DNA from: Trichuris trichiura
Taxonomy: Eukaryota; Nematoda; Enoplea; Trichinellida; Trichuridae
Length of the DNA stretch: 64,000 nucleotides
NCBI GenBank assembly: GCA_037903355.1
Contig: JBAJFE010000026.1
Coordinates: 2,294,001 to 2,358,000 of the forward strand
Direction of reading: 5' to 3'
In this document: one piece after another, positions 48,980-61,100 of the stretch
Layout: the number at the start of each line of letters is the position of its first letter
Numbering within the stretch: position 1 is the stretch's first letter
The notes under the pieces: model-generated
Database searches by the model: none
What the model saw: the letters and a program-made list of their open reading frames with translations, nothing else
What the model was told of the DNA's origin: nothing
Position numbers and translations under genes: made by a program

Positions 48980-51628
48980 TCATTGAGGATCTTTGCCAGC
49001 ATTTCTGTCCGGCGATCTATTGATATTTTGATGTTCTTCTTCTGAATATTCTTTTTTTGGGCTTCCTTTTCCGTTAGGTGTCTTTTTAATTTCCTTTTGT
49101 TTTTGTACCTTTTGCCGAGTTGAAAGCGTCAAGTCGCCTTTGTGACATTTCTTCTCACTTGCGCTATGTTTTGCTGGGCTGATAAGTTTTGTGTTATTTT
49201 TTGTAACGTCCGTAATGCTCTTTTCATCAGCTTTGCTCGGTGTTGGTGAAATGAATCTATCCTTCACTTCAGGGTTGATGCTGTAATCTTTCAAAAGTAT
49301 TTCTCTAACAGTATTTGAGATGACTGCTGCTCTATAGGAACGGCTATCTTTTATATTTTTCCTTGGCGTATTCTCCTTTACTTTGTTTCTGTATGGAATA
49401 ACTTCCGTTTTATTGTTGTCCAGTACTCCCGCTTTGTTATGGCTGGTGAATTGGCTGTGAAACATAGGTTCTGCGCCAAATGCGTCCCCATAGTTAATAC
49501 CACCAGTGTAAGCATCGTCGGCATCGCCTTCGTCTGCTTCTTCTTCTTCTTCTTCGTCGTCATCTTCATCTTCGTTTTCCTGTTCCTGGTTTTCGTCTAT
49601 CTTTGCAAATCTATTGTACATATTTTCGTCGCTAGGAAGAAAGTCTGTTTGTTCCTTATGTTTCCTCCTGATTAGGGACCACTGCTCTTCATCTTTGTTA
49701 TCAGCTTTATGCAATTTATTGTTCAACAGAAGTTTTCTAATGCAGATATTATTTTGACCACTTTCTTGCGGTTGCAAGATAAGGAGAATTGGTTTTCCCT
49801 TTGGGGTGTCCTCCTCCAGGTTAGCTTGGTTCTCCTGAGTGAAGTTTTGTGTTTCTATTTCTTTTTTCTTCTCAGGTATTTCACTTGGGCTCTTTTCAGT
49901 TTCAGGTGAATAATTGCCTTGTATCGGCGTGCCGATCTTTTTGTTAAACTTATCCGCGCTTTTCTGTTTTCCTTGGATTTTCGTTTGATCGTTTTTCTCG
50001 CGACGGCCTAAATATTTTATTTCGCTTCAGTTGATGTTCTCGCGTAATTCCTTCAGCTTTTGCGAAACGTGAAAGGTTTAACTTACGGCAGTCATCGTCC
50101 GTTGCGTGTAACGTCTTCAGATGTGCTTCGATTAATTTTGAAAAGTGACCTTTGCCACTCGCACTTGAACTTGCGCAATTCTGTTTGTTTGGTTCAGGAA
50201 TAAAACTGGCTTTATTCTTCACGTTTTTTGGAACGTTCGGGCGAACGTTTATTTGACCTGTGATATTGTTCATCTGAACTTGGAATGTTCACCGTTATTC
50301 TCACCTGAAAGGAACTTTTGCATCTGATCTTTTGTGGGAAGTTTTCCTTTCAAGCTGTTAACATGTTCTTTTTTCTTCTCATGTTTCCCTTTTGTTTTCC
50401 CTTCATTTTTTTTGCTGTCTTCCATTATGGTTTGTAGAAGCAAGTTTAAGCCATTTTCCAATGCATAAAGAATCCCTTGTTTTCCGAAATTGCCTGTCTT
50501 CGCAGATGCTCCTTTATCATCTGCGCGGTTTGGCGGTTTTCTCTCGGAGAGCGAACTTCCTTTCTTCCTTTTTCTTGTTAGTGGTACTGAATTCATATTT
50601 TTTGATGGTCGTATTTGTCCGTAAAAGTTTTGTACGCCTTTCCTTATTTCCGGTTCCTTTTTCTTCTGAATCGTTTTGTCCACGTCTCAAATAAAATTTA
50701 AAAAATAGTCCTTTGCTGGTTTGTTTTGCATGTTGAATTTTTCTTCACTTTTCAAAAGCGAAACAGGTCGTTGCTTAGGAGTTGCTTCACGAATACTCAG
50801 AAGTCATTATTAAGGATCGTTTCTGCTAACTTTGGCTAACATTTAGTCAGCTCTTGTGTTTCCCTTCATTATTCTGTCACTAATATTCCTGTAAGTTTTA
50901 AACGTGCCTGAAGTGGCTGTCGAGTAAGAATTTGGCATGAAAACTTGTTTATTAACAGCCTCTGTTAACCTTTTCCCTATCTTTAATGTGTCATAGTTGA
51001 TCTTCTGATTCACGGGTTTGGCCTGTTGGATGTACCTGTAAGTACACTTCAAAGTGCCCTACCAACGAATGGATGAGCAAATTGTAAGAGAAAATACAGA
51101 ACAATGTGAATACCGTACGTTTCGGAACTGCTCTTGTTCCGCCTCTCCCTCATACTGCTGATGACGGAACAAGAGCAGTTCCGAAACGTACGGTATTCAC
51201 ATTGTTTTGTATTTTCTCTTACAATTTGCTCATCCATTCGTTGGTAGGGCACTTTGAATTTTACTTACAGATACATCCAACAGGCCAAATCCATGAATCA
51301 GAAGATCAACTATGAAACAACTCAAGCCTGTTAAAAGACATCCTGTCTATCTTTAATGCAGACTTAATTGTTATTATCAGAGGTATTAATGCGACTTCAA
51401 AAGCCGGTGAAGTGACAACACGCGTTTTGCCACTTTGGCCTTTCATTCTTTGTTTGGAGAAAAAGCAGTTATGCTTTATATTTAACGTAATTCTCTCTAT
51501 CTCTCTGAAAGCGGCGCAAAGTTTAACAGGTACTTTCATCTTCATCCTCTGAATCACTTTTTGGTGATTCATCACTGGGATCGTTCGTCTTGTCATTCGC
51601 TACGAGATTTTCTTTGCCCAATTGATCC
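48980..51628 (-). CDS. Large charged low-complexity (probably nuclear) protein; exon interrupted by a hairpin element
   Basis: Exons that fit in phase: 51628-51534, 51439 down to the insertion at 51347, a possible exon near 50790-50747, 50683-50305, 50257-50087 and 50007-48980 (stop). The protein is Lys/Glu/Ser/Asn-rich. It has a pure acidic run (EDEDDDEEEEEE) in the last exon, a basic cluster LTRKRKKGSSLSERK, and the C-terminal tail NRSPDRNAGKDPQ. No domain is recognised. The composition suggests a nuclear scaffold or chromatin-associated protein. The start codon and the first exons upstream of 51628 are not identified. In the second listed exon the frame is continuous (ITIKSALKI | GKRLTEAVNKQVF) only if a 358-bp hairpin element and one target copy are removed. 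With the element in place, a stop arises soon after entering it. Confidence 0.6.
50989..51346 (+). mobile_element. Palindromic hairpin element, copy B
   Basis: A palindrome spans 50992-51314, opening CATAGTTGATC and closing GATCAACTATG, with a 23-nt unpaired centre and a 32-nt one-sided tail (51315-51346) that reads AAGCCTGTTAAAAGACATCC as in copy A. A 12-bp target duplication (CTATCTTTAATG) lies at 50977-50988 and 51347-51358. CTGTAAGT at 51036-51043 mirrors ACTTACAG at 51263-51270. The centre contains CTGATGA (51158-51164), then a short stem GGAAC...GTTCC, then GAAAC at 51183-51187. It interrupts an apparent coding exon of the minus-strand low-complexity gene. Confidence 0.88.
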
Positions 51629-51789
51629 CTGCAACGAAGTGAAATCGTTGGTGAATCATACTTTCCAGATGCGTTTGACAACACGATTAAGTAGGAAAAA
51701 ACTTTTTTTATTCATATCTGTGCTGTTCTCTTTTGAATGCACTCGTCAATCTGAATAACAACAACGACAATAGTAGTAATAATAATAAT

Positions 51790-52113
51790 TTCGTGGTTAA
51801 CCTTCGGTTCACGGATCTGACATGTTTGACGTGTCTGTAAATAAACTTCAAAATGCCTTACCAACGAATGTATGAGCAGATTGTTAGAGAAAAATACGTA
51901 ACAATTGTATACCGTGCGTTTCGGAACTGCTCTTGCTCCGTCGTCAGTGGTGTAAGGGACCAATTCTGAACACATACTGTACAAAATTCGTTCCGTATTT
52001 TTCTCTAATAATCTGTTCATCCATTCTGAAGTTTACTTACCGACACATCAAACTGGCCAAATCCGAGAACCGAAGATCAACCAAAGCCTGTTAAAAGACA
52101 CCCCGTTTTCCGG
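51790..52113 (+). mobile_element. Palindromic hairpin element, copy C (degenerate)
   Basis: The family blocks CTTCAAAATGCCTTACCAACG and AAGCCTGTTAAAAGACACC are present, but the arms are diverged, with deletions near the right closing end and a longer, asymmetric centre. The left-arm minus strand carries CTGACGA (51947-51941) followed by a short stem and GTTCCGAAAC. The ends are set against simple TAA/TTA repeats, so the target duplication (perhaps AATAGT) is uncertain. Confidence 0.7.
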
Positions 52114-52121
52114 ACTAATAG

Positions 52122-52150
52122 TTATTATTATTATTATTATTATTATTATA
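52122..52150. repeat. (TTA)n microsatellite
   Basis: About ten TTA units immediately follow hairpin copy C, and a short TAA run lies on its other side. The repeat may derive from the insertion junction. Confidence 0.8.
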
Positions 52151-53400
52151 TCTAAGGTTGGTGAGTTGGTAGTAGGACCACATGTTTTCATTTTTCACGT
52201 AACGAAATTTCTTCTTGTAGAACTTTTACTATGCAGCGCTTTCGGAGGTAGCACACTCCATCATTAGTATTCAAGAACTGATGACGCAGTGTGCTAGCTC
52301 TGAACGGCCTGCTTAGTAAAAGTTGTTAAAAAGGGAAATTCGTTATGTAAAAAAGGAGAAGAAAAGAACAGCGAAGGTTCGTTCGGAAAGAGAGTCGTCT
52401 GGTGGTCTCACGTGTGACCTATTTAAAATTTTTAGTATCATTCAAACGCTTTAGTAGAAACGTTTTCTTAGCAGTGAACTGAAAATGAAGCTTTAAGAAC
52501 CAACTGGCTCCGTCTTCAGCTTTGAAAGTGCCTTAGTGTAGTACTGCATCGTTGGAGGATGTACTCGACTAACTTACTGCAGAGGTAGTTGTTCGGGAGT
52601 GTTGTGGCTTATGTTTAAGACTGCGACTAAAGGGGAAGTTAACCCCACAGAAGTGACAACGATGCCCCAATGTATACCGCGAACCAACATGCCTGATTAG
52701 AGATAAAATTCTAGTATCAGTGATAGAAATTATTATTTTTGTTTTTATTACTTGGACTAAACTTTTTTAAGGCAGAGTTTGAGGCAGTGGTGTATGCAGT
52801 GTGGCAAAATAGACTACCTCGTTCTGTTGTCCTTTGCTACCGCCGTTTTATTTTTGCCATCCAACGACTTTGTTGCTTGTTCAAGTAAACCTAAAAGTTG
52901 CCAATTACACGTTGCATAGTCATAGAAGCCCAAGCAAAAGAAAACAAAAAAGTGTATGAACTGTCAGCCTCTCGGTAGTTCACGAAAATGGACGCTGTGA
53001 AGAGCTGTTGCACGTGTGATGTTTGTGTGTTTGGAGCTGTAGATGTTGTCAATTCTTTATTAGAAGCGTCCGTTTCAGTTCATGGTAATAAAACTGTTAG
53101 CTTCTTGTCTCTAGGTAGCATGGCAACAGCCTGTCGGATGCTATTTCAATATTAGCTATTTTTTTATCATTAGATTGCAAGGATCTTTTCTCTCAGTATT
53201 AGTTCTGTTAAGTAGCAGTCCACGATGCGATTCCGTAACTCAAAGTAAATCTGCTGCACGATGAAAAGGTGATATCCTGTCAGCAAATGTTTCTAGTGCT
53301 TAAGAAGAATCATTTGATAGCATCAGTCGAGAGAAACACATAGTTACACATTATTTCCAGGACGTGGTTTACGTTGATTCCTCCATTGACATTCTGTGGT
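52151..53400. other. Intergenic region, no supported gene
   Basis: No exon with paired splice signals and plausible protein was seen. I looked here on the minus strand for a DEUBAD-domain exon of the RPN13 gene and did not find one. Confidence 0.4.
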
Positions 53401-54980
53401 TCACGTAATTTCTTCCCTTGTAGTCGGCCTAAACACGGTAAACGCATTTGCTTGTGGTTCATCTTGTATAAGAACATCGTTCGTTAACTTCAATTTCATA
53501 AGTGTGCGATACTTGTCCAATGGACTTGAACATATGAATTTCAAATTATCGTACTCTAGCAGACAGTGAAAACCTTACGTTCGGTCGTTAACAGCTTAAG
53601 TAAAACTGTAAAATGTCAAATGAAGCTCCCCTTTGTATATTCATTGAAATAGCAATAATATTTTGCTCACCTAAAAGATTATTTTCTCCTTCCTTATAAT
53701 CATAATTTAGAATTTCATTGGCAACGTTGCATCGTAGTTCGTCTGTGCTTTTATCCTTCTCCTGCAACAAAACACATTATGAGTTTCTGGTTAGGGCTAG
53801 TGCCCATATTTGCTTTGAAACAAAATCTTGAATTGTCAATGTACTAATAGTGCAGAAAATACAGTAGGCACTCGTTTGACCGTTTTCTTCCTGAGATGAA
53901 AACAAGCATTTAAAAAGCAGCGACAAGCGCGCTGATTGGTTGCCAAGAATTGAATACGAAATTTCTAATATTTTTTTTCACTGAATTACGTTGCAGTCAT
54001 TTTGCTGCAACCGAGTGAACTCTTGTAAACCTAGTTGTTTCGTTAGTTAGTTGAACCTTCTGACCAGTTTGAAATGATTGAAAGTTGTTGAATGAAGAAT
54101 TTATACTAACGTCAATTTATCTCACGTTTGGCAAAACTGCCGCTGAGAAGTTTTGCTAGCAGATACACATTTCGTTTCAATATCTCTCATTAGTTGTACT
54201 TCATCATTTCGTTAGGAATAGGACGTTCGCGTTTGTTTCGACAAAATTTCATGCTGAAACTTAGTAGTCGAAATGATACAAATTGATTACGTTTTTAGCT
54301 CATTTTCAGTAATAGTGCTGGTCAGCTATGTGAAAGTTTAAATTTTTTATTAGCAATGGTGTTCGCAGAACGAAGTACAGATAGCAATATGTAGACTGAC
54401 AAAAAGTTAAACCTGCATCCAATAGTACAACTTCTGCGACTCTGTGGCAAATGCTAACTGGTAGACCCGGAGAGAGGTGTACTGAGGAAGTGGCGTCAGT
54501 TCTCCTTCACCCGGCAGAAGCATTCTTTCCTAAATTTAGAAAACAGTTAGCCACAAAGTATTCTCTCCTCGTATGGAATTTTATTTAGTTTACTAACTAC
54601 GCGTCTTTGCTTTTACTCTTTTTTCATGCAAAAGCAGGACAATTTTTTGCAGCTTAAAACTGGATTAATGAAGCAACTGTTACAGGAAGTTTGAAACTCT
54701 ACTTAGACGCATTTTCTTATCACGACAAATGGTTAGCTTACAAAGCAAACGTTCACTAAGTAAAGTGGTTTACATTTTCTGTTACTCCTGTTTCTCGATC
54801 CTTCCAGCAGTGGCAGACAAAGCCGTGTTCGTCTTCATAAAGATAAAACACACCCTTATGATTAAAGGGCAATAGAGTGTCATTTTTTGGCAGCATCTTT
54901 CCCGCTCGGAAACGAAGAAGTATTCGTTTCCTGGGAATTTTTTTCGTCAAAGGCGTCTTCTCCCCCGTCTTCTTTGCCAT
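53401..54980 (-). CDS. rpn-13: Proteasomal ubiquitin receptor RPN13/ADRM1, short form
   Basis: Four exons: 54980-54774, 54529-54413, 53761-53671 and 53555-53401. They splice in phase to 189 residues with a TGA stop. The Pru (PH-like ubiquitin receptor) domain is clear: LLRFRAGKMLPKNDTLLPF, FVCHCWKDRETG, YTSLRVYQLAFATESQKLYY, and WMQEKDKSTDELRCNVANEI across the exon 2/3 junction. It docks on RPN2 in the 19S base and binds ubiquitin. Human ADRM1 has about 407 residues with a C-terminal DEUBAD domain that recruits UCH37. Here the frame instead ends after a 50-residue tail (FTVFRPTTREEIT at the end) with no DEUBAD seen. A donor-like AC|GTGAAC at the end could allow further exons, so the truncation is provisional. 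Confidence 0.85.
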
Positions 54981-56877
54981 TCCGCTGAGCGCGGCGAAGT
55001 CAACTGCCCATATATTAACTACTGAAAGTTTTATGTTAAACTACTGACAATCACTTTAAAATGATTGCCTTAAAATAGACTGAGTGTATCAACATCTCTA
55101 GCTGCGCAGTGACTAATTGGGCTGTCCAACTTTATTTCTCCGCAAATAACGCAGCAATCCTGAGAATTAGCAGGTCTGTTAAGCTTGTAAATATATAGTA
55201 GGAGAAGTAGCATCGGTTGTTAATTCTGTGCGCGCCACTTCGCTTTAGTAATACCACGTTTGGCTCCTTAGTGGTGGTCAGCATTTTTGCTGTTGCAGCG
55301 GACTTCGTTCCGGCAACAAATGATAGCTAGATGTCTCTTGTTGAAAGAATGACTTCCTATAGAGCGTAGAAAACAGCGATAGCGACACGACTGAAATACA
55401 TGATTACCCCAGCACCGGCTATTTCTATGGCGACCCGTAGCTTCTCTATCAAGATGAATGACTTATGACAAGGCAATTTCCCAAGGGGATAGTGCCGTGT
55501 AGGGAGGCCTTTGCCATTACTACGACGGCGACGGGGTTCCAATATCTCCCTTTTTCCAGTTCGTGTACGATTTAATGCTTTTTTACTTTTATTTCGCGCC
55601 TACTTCGGAACAAGACATAACAACTAGCAGTTATAATCAAAATCATGAAACCACGTTCCTGTTATCAGAGAAGCTCAATGTTCAAGCAAAATTTGCGTGT
55701 TATTAGTGTTGTATGCTAAGTTGGTTTTTCAGTCATAAAAAGAGACAATTAAATACAAAATTGGCAAACATTTAATGCAATAATACCGGGCATGTTGAAT
55801 ACTTAAATTTCTGTTGGACCGTGAGCATTAAAGAAAGGCGTTGTAAGAAGGGAGAAGTGGTTAACTCGCGTAGTGAAAAATAGCTGAGATAATTTGACCT
55901 ACATTGCTTAGTGGCTGCTTCTCATTGGTCATTCTTTGTGGCATATCAGTTTTTGTAACGGATTAGTGAAGTTTCACTCTTGTTTTAAACAGTTCCATAA
56001 CTGATCGATGTCTTGGAATAAGTCTATACTCGTTAAAACAGGAAACCCTAACCAGTTGAAAGTTGGTTATATTATTATTATTTTTATTTATTATCGTTGT
56101 TGTTGTTGTTGTTAAAAGTCGCCAGCAGTGACAAATGCTCAAATGTTTAATCCAAAACTTTTGAAAATAGTCACTACCAGTCCGGCATCGCAGCCCCGTC
56201 TTCATGTCCTCTGACAGAAGCTCTTTAATCTTGCACAGGAGAAAAAAGCAGTCGTGACAAAATGCTTAGCTGTAGGCAGCGTTTGCATTGAGGGGAATGT
56301 TCAATAGGCATGGAAGCTTTGTTCACATTTTCATGTTTTTTTCGGGTAGCTTTGTGATCAGCAGCTGCGGCTGATTTGCTCTTCTTTAAGTTTGTTTCTG
56401 GTATTCATGCAAAAACGTCTAATGCAAGCCTTGTGTACGTGGAACATCCTTTTGTGCTTATCCTTCTTATTGGATTGTTCTTAAGGATACTAAAGTTTTA
56501 AAGTCTGCCCTAAAGTTTGGAGTTCAACCTGACCGTTTCATTTTTTCAATTTTTCCTTTGTAGTAAGGTTATACGAATGATAGACCTTGAACTGATAAAT
56601 GTGACATATTCACCCATCATTTCTTGTAGAAGAGACTAGTGTCGTGTGTTAAAGTTCTTTAAACTTTCCTTGAAGAAACTAGCTCCACTTTTCCTGTCAC
56701 CATCTGCGTTCGATTATGAAAAGGCATTGTTAATGGTATCGCGTTCCAAACTGCTGTGCACAATGCTTTGAAAAAAGGCATATAAGAAGAATATTACATA
56801 ACAAGGAATACTTTATGAAACTGGTCTTCTGCGTAATACACTTTGCCTAAGCGCATTCTTATTCAATTTACATTTAG
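54981..56877. other. Intergenic region, no supported gene
   Basis: A basic minus-strand frame at about 55357-55600 (RRRRSNGKGLPTRHYPLG) lacks an ATG. A (TTA)n/(GTT)n simple repeat lies at about 56067-56113. Confidence 0.4.
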
Positions 56878-57153
56878 TTTCGAATATATGGTATTCTACA
56901 TGCAATTGTGGGCATTATATATGCATCATTTGGTCTATGCGTACTGTGCAGGCAATGTCCATTGCGTATGAAAGACCTGAAAGAGCCAGGACATCTTACT
57001 ATAGCGTCTGAACCAAATCGATCAATTGTTGATACACAAATGCTCCCGGAGGTGACCACTGCCGACAGTTTACCGGATAAACTTGAAAGAAATGATCGAG
57101 AGGTTTGCCACTTCATTTTTGTCCTCATAAATATATTTTACTTTAAGGCATAA
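56878..57153 (+). CDS. C-terminal exon(s) of a single-pass membrane protein
   Basis: The acceptor TTTACATTTAG precedes 56878. The exon encodes a hydrophobic helix (LHAIVGIIYASFGLCVLC) followed by a basic stop-transfer RQCPLRMKDLK and a polar cytoplasmic tail ending LERNDRE. A donor after 57102 (GAG|GTTTGCC) and an acceptor before 57148 would leave only an Ala codon and a TAA. The 45-nt segment between is also open, so retention is possible. An AATAAA follows at 57207-57212. No extracellular exon was located upstream, and the family is unknown. Confidence 0.45.
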   Translation, partial: FRIYGILHAIVGIIYASFGLCVLCRQCPLRMKDLKEPGHLTIASEPNRSIVDTQMLPEVTTADSLPDKLERNDREVCHFIFVLINIFYFKA

Positions 57154-57206
57154 TTGCGCATCTTCTCAATTGAATCATAGAAACCTTAGCAGAAAGCTAT
57201 GTTGAC

Positions 57207-57212
57207 AATAAA
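57207..57212 (+). terminator. Poly(A) signal of the membrane-protein gene
   Basis: An AATAAA hexamer lies 53 bases beyond the TAA at 57151-57153. Confidence 0.45.
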
Positions 57213-58153
57213 TGTAAGTAGCTTTTGATGCTGTCTTTTTTTGTTCACATAATCTGATTACTCTACTTTTCATTTCAAGAACAAATCCGTTTGGAATTCT
57301 CAAGTAGCAAAAGTCAGTCATGCTGTTATACTCTAAGACCTATTTTATCTGGGGAATTCTACGTGTATTCAAGGACTTTATTTCTAAAATATGACCTTTT
57401 TTGGGGGCTTTTCTGCCACACATGAGTTAGATGTTCACATACTGCGTTCTAACACTCCACTACGAAGGTTTTCTAATTTTATTACTACTAAAACAGGTTT
57501 CATCAGTTAACCCTTCTTGAAGAAGTCCTGCTGAAATTCGGATGACCAGCATATATCGAACCCCGCAATGAAAGCTCCTTGCGCTTGCACGAGTAAATGC
57601 AAACAACTTCGCGGCTGCGTGAAGCTGCGAAAAATGGCTAAAACGCATTGAGATGGAATGTTTAACTGCATGCTTGAAAAGCCTTTCTGCTAGCGGTGTA
57701 GATATGCATGAAGACGCCAGTTCGAAACATTAAATCGTTACTAATAGTCCACCTTTCAAATAGCCTCTTTTTCCTGTTTTTTGCCTGAATGTAAGCCTTG
57801 GTTTTCTATCAAAGGGCCCGTGATGATGCAGCCCTTCACTAAGCATAAAAGCGTTATTCTTTCTCTAAGCCAGAACTCAGCTTCTTATACTCTTATCTTT
57901 AATATGCATTTGTCCTACCCTGAAAAGCGTCGAAAGTTAAAAGAGCGGGTTGTTTTTTACTGAGAACTTCAACGAAATTTCCTACGTTGTTCTTACCGCT
58001 GCACTGCCAATAAAGCAGGTCCTTTACTGAGAGCTCTTGCATTTAATAAACAGTGCTACTAATATTTACTTATAAGCATTCATTGCTGAAAACACTGACA
58101 ATTCAACTAGTAAAATTTTTAATACAAATATAGTACAATAGTAAAAGTTACGA
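57213..58153. other. Intergenic region, no supported gene
   Basis: Short frames on both strands (for example + 57781-57963) have no support. The minus-strand ARGLU1 gene ends at 58154, so its 3' UTR must lie here. Confidence 0.4.
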
Positions 58154-61100
58154 TCATTTTATACCACCAGCTAACGTAAATTTAAGTTTTGGTCTTGTTC
58201 CCGCCTTTCCTAAAATGACTGCCTGCTCTTGCTTTACAAACTTTTCTCTTTCTTGGCGCAATGCAATTTTCTCTGCTTCAATTTCCTGCCTGGCTTTCAG
58301 CATCTCTAAGCGGTCTTCGTCCTGCAAAAAAAATAAAGAGGTGCACACGCTTTCTGCTTTGTTTTTTTCATACCAGCTTTTGTTTTGTTTCTTCCAGTTC
58401 TTTCATTTTGCTTTTCAACTGCTGTTCTAACTCTTCGCACCTTTGCTTGCATTCAAGCTAAAATCGCAGACTATTCAGCATGATGAATTATTATGAATTA
58501 AAAACTGATTGCCTACCGCAGCTTAACCTTTAAGAACGAACTTTTAATTTCTGCCATGAACAGGCAATCAGACACAGAAAAACTTACAGAATATGGCCGC
58601 AAGCGACCGGGCGGTTGTCGGAGTTGATGAGAAAATATGCTTCCAATAGCACGATGAATCTTGCGCAAAATGCTGAAACTGTATATGTCGATTTCCGTAA
58701 TGTTTCATGGTCCACGTTGTGATTCGGCGGCTACCCAAATCTTTCTATTTTACATTCCTACTTTTGAATCCCATAATCGGGCAGTCATATTTCATCCTTC
58801 GTAACGCTTATCCTAGTCCTTAAGCAGATCAAGGAGGCCTTAAACATGTCACCAAGACGGGAACCAATGGTACACATTTCAAAAAATCTTTTCACGATCT
58901 TCATTTTTCAACTAGTAAGAAAGCATTTGCCATACTGCCAGGAAAGGATAGTAGCTGCCGTCAATGCTGCTTTGGCAATTGCACCCTTCAGAGACAACAG
59001 CATCCTATTTCAGCAGGCAAAATGGTTCAGAACAAACGCGTTGTTCCGAGTTTTCAATACGAAAATAACAAGCCTGCTCATGACGCCCGCTTAAACCTTC
59101 ACTTCATTACGTAAACAGTTTGTCCTCTGTGGAAAGTTTTTGAATATATATATACATAAGCCGAAGCAGTAGACAAGGGGATACGTAACTATTAGTATAA
59201 CGGTAGACGACGTATCTAGTTTACTTAAATCGGTGCAGCTTTCAAAATGAAGTGCTCATTAACCGATTGACTGCAAATGAATTAAGTTGTTTCAAAAGGC
59301 CATTGATTTACGCTGTTTTCCTCATTTTATCGATAACTACCTTCAACTGTAACGATACAACGAAAAGTAATTATTTATCATTAGTAAGCAGTACCTGTTT
59401 AATTTTTATTGCTAACCAAAAGCCATAAAGATGCTGTGAAATGGTCTACTGAGCTATTGAAAGCTGTCTAACTGTTGAAAAGCTAAATTGTTGGGCCCTT
59501 TTACGCAACGCAGTTTTCCAGCGAAATAACATGTTAGTAAAACAGATAGGAAAATGGAACAAAACTACTGCGGTAAAATGTACTCATTTTAGACCACCTG
59601 AGAGTAAACAGTCGAGAAAAAATTACACTTCAATTATCATAACGCCCGTAATCAAAACGCCTTGACAGCAGATGCCCAATAAACCTTTCCACATTTACAT
59701 GCTAAGGAAATGTTTATAGAACTCCTTTACGACCCTTTAACCTTACAGGAGACAGAAAATTTCAGGAACCTTTTCAGTGTTCCGTGCACTCGATAAACTT
59801 ATTGAACACTGCATGTTTGTAAATTATTTTTACCACTTTTTGAGTAATCTTTTTTGGGAGCTCACTTTGATTCCATAAAATTAGAAACAGGAAACTCTTA
59901 CTGACAAGGACATGAGCGATTTATGCAAACGCTAACAGCTTCAAATGGTATCTTTTCTACGACTGGCTAACTGTACTTCTAACTCGCTTTTAGAAGCTGC
60001 GACCACGACAACACCTAGAATTCTAAAGCAACTATAATCTTAACGTATATTACGAACTGTCGACTATTGACAGAGTATGGTATTGCACACTTAATTTTTA
60101 AAAATCGAACCCTTTAACAAATGAAGTTGCCATTCACAGCCTAAGATGATAATAAAAAGTCACTTTAGAAACACTACTGCTGCTACACAGTACCAAATTA
60201 CATATGAACAAATAGACATAAAACTTGCTTCGCGACGCTGGCAGCTTCTAATCTCTTCTTGCAGTTCGGCGTCTATCTGTGTTCGTGTTTGTATTTCAAG
60301 CTCTGCTTTAGCTGCGGCGACACGCCGTTCCACTTCGGCATCTATCTCTGCCAATCGCAAATTAACCAATTCTTCCACTCTTCGTCGTACTAGTTCGTCA
60401 TCCAAAGATGCCACCGGTGTGCAGGTTCGACAATTGTGCTGCTTATTTACTTCCAACGACTCTGCATGGTTATGTGAAGAAGGGGAGACTTCAACGACAG
60501 GCAAAGCTGCGGGCGAAATCAACGAAGCAGCTTCTTTCCTAGATTTTCAAAAGTTAGCTATCACAAACAGCAACACATTAAAGGTAAATTTAACCCAGCT
60601 GCTACATATCTTGAGGAAAACCACAATTTCATTTCGACCAAAATTATTTCATTTACGAACCGGCCAGATTATTTTCAGTATCATTTACAATAGCATTCAC
60701 AGACAGAAATTACTCAAAGTTTCAGTTTGACCTATAATCACATGACTATTATAAAAATACTGAGTTGTCTAGTACGGACGAAAAATTTGCCGTTACTGCT
60801 ATTAATGCTACTCGTGTGCGACACTATTGAAACGGGTAAACAAATGCGAACTAACGAATGTAGATCAAAGGCCATCCGACTCGAAAATAAAAGCGGTTGA
60901 ACATCCAAACTGCATGTGCGGATAAAAGTAATCAACCTGTCGAGGGTTACATGTGAGGCAAACACCTAAAATCATGTCAACTTCCCGTTAAGTGAACTAC
61001 AAAAAGGAAAGCTCGCTATTCACTAAATCAAATTTGTTCACCTTTTCGAGCGTTTTTCACGACGGACCAATTTCTCTATTTCCTCTTCACTTAATGTTCC

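Noticed and set aside
55357..55600. Basic minus-strand frame with a hydrophobic C-terminus
   Set aside because: No ATG, a weak acceptor and no recognisable family; composition alone is not enough.
60202..60225. Earlier donor (GCAA|GTTTTATG) for ARGLU1 exon 3
   Set aside because: It would end in phase 1 and cannot join the phase-0 exon at 58457 without an extra exon that I could not find.
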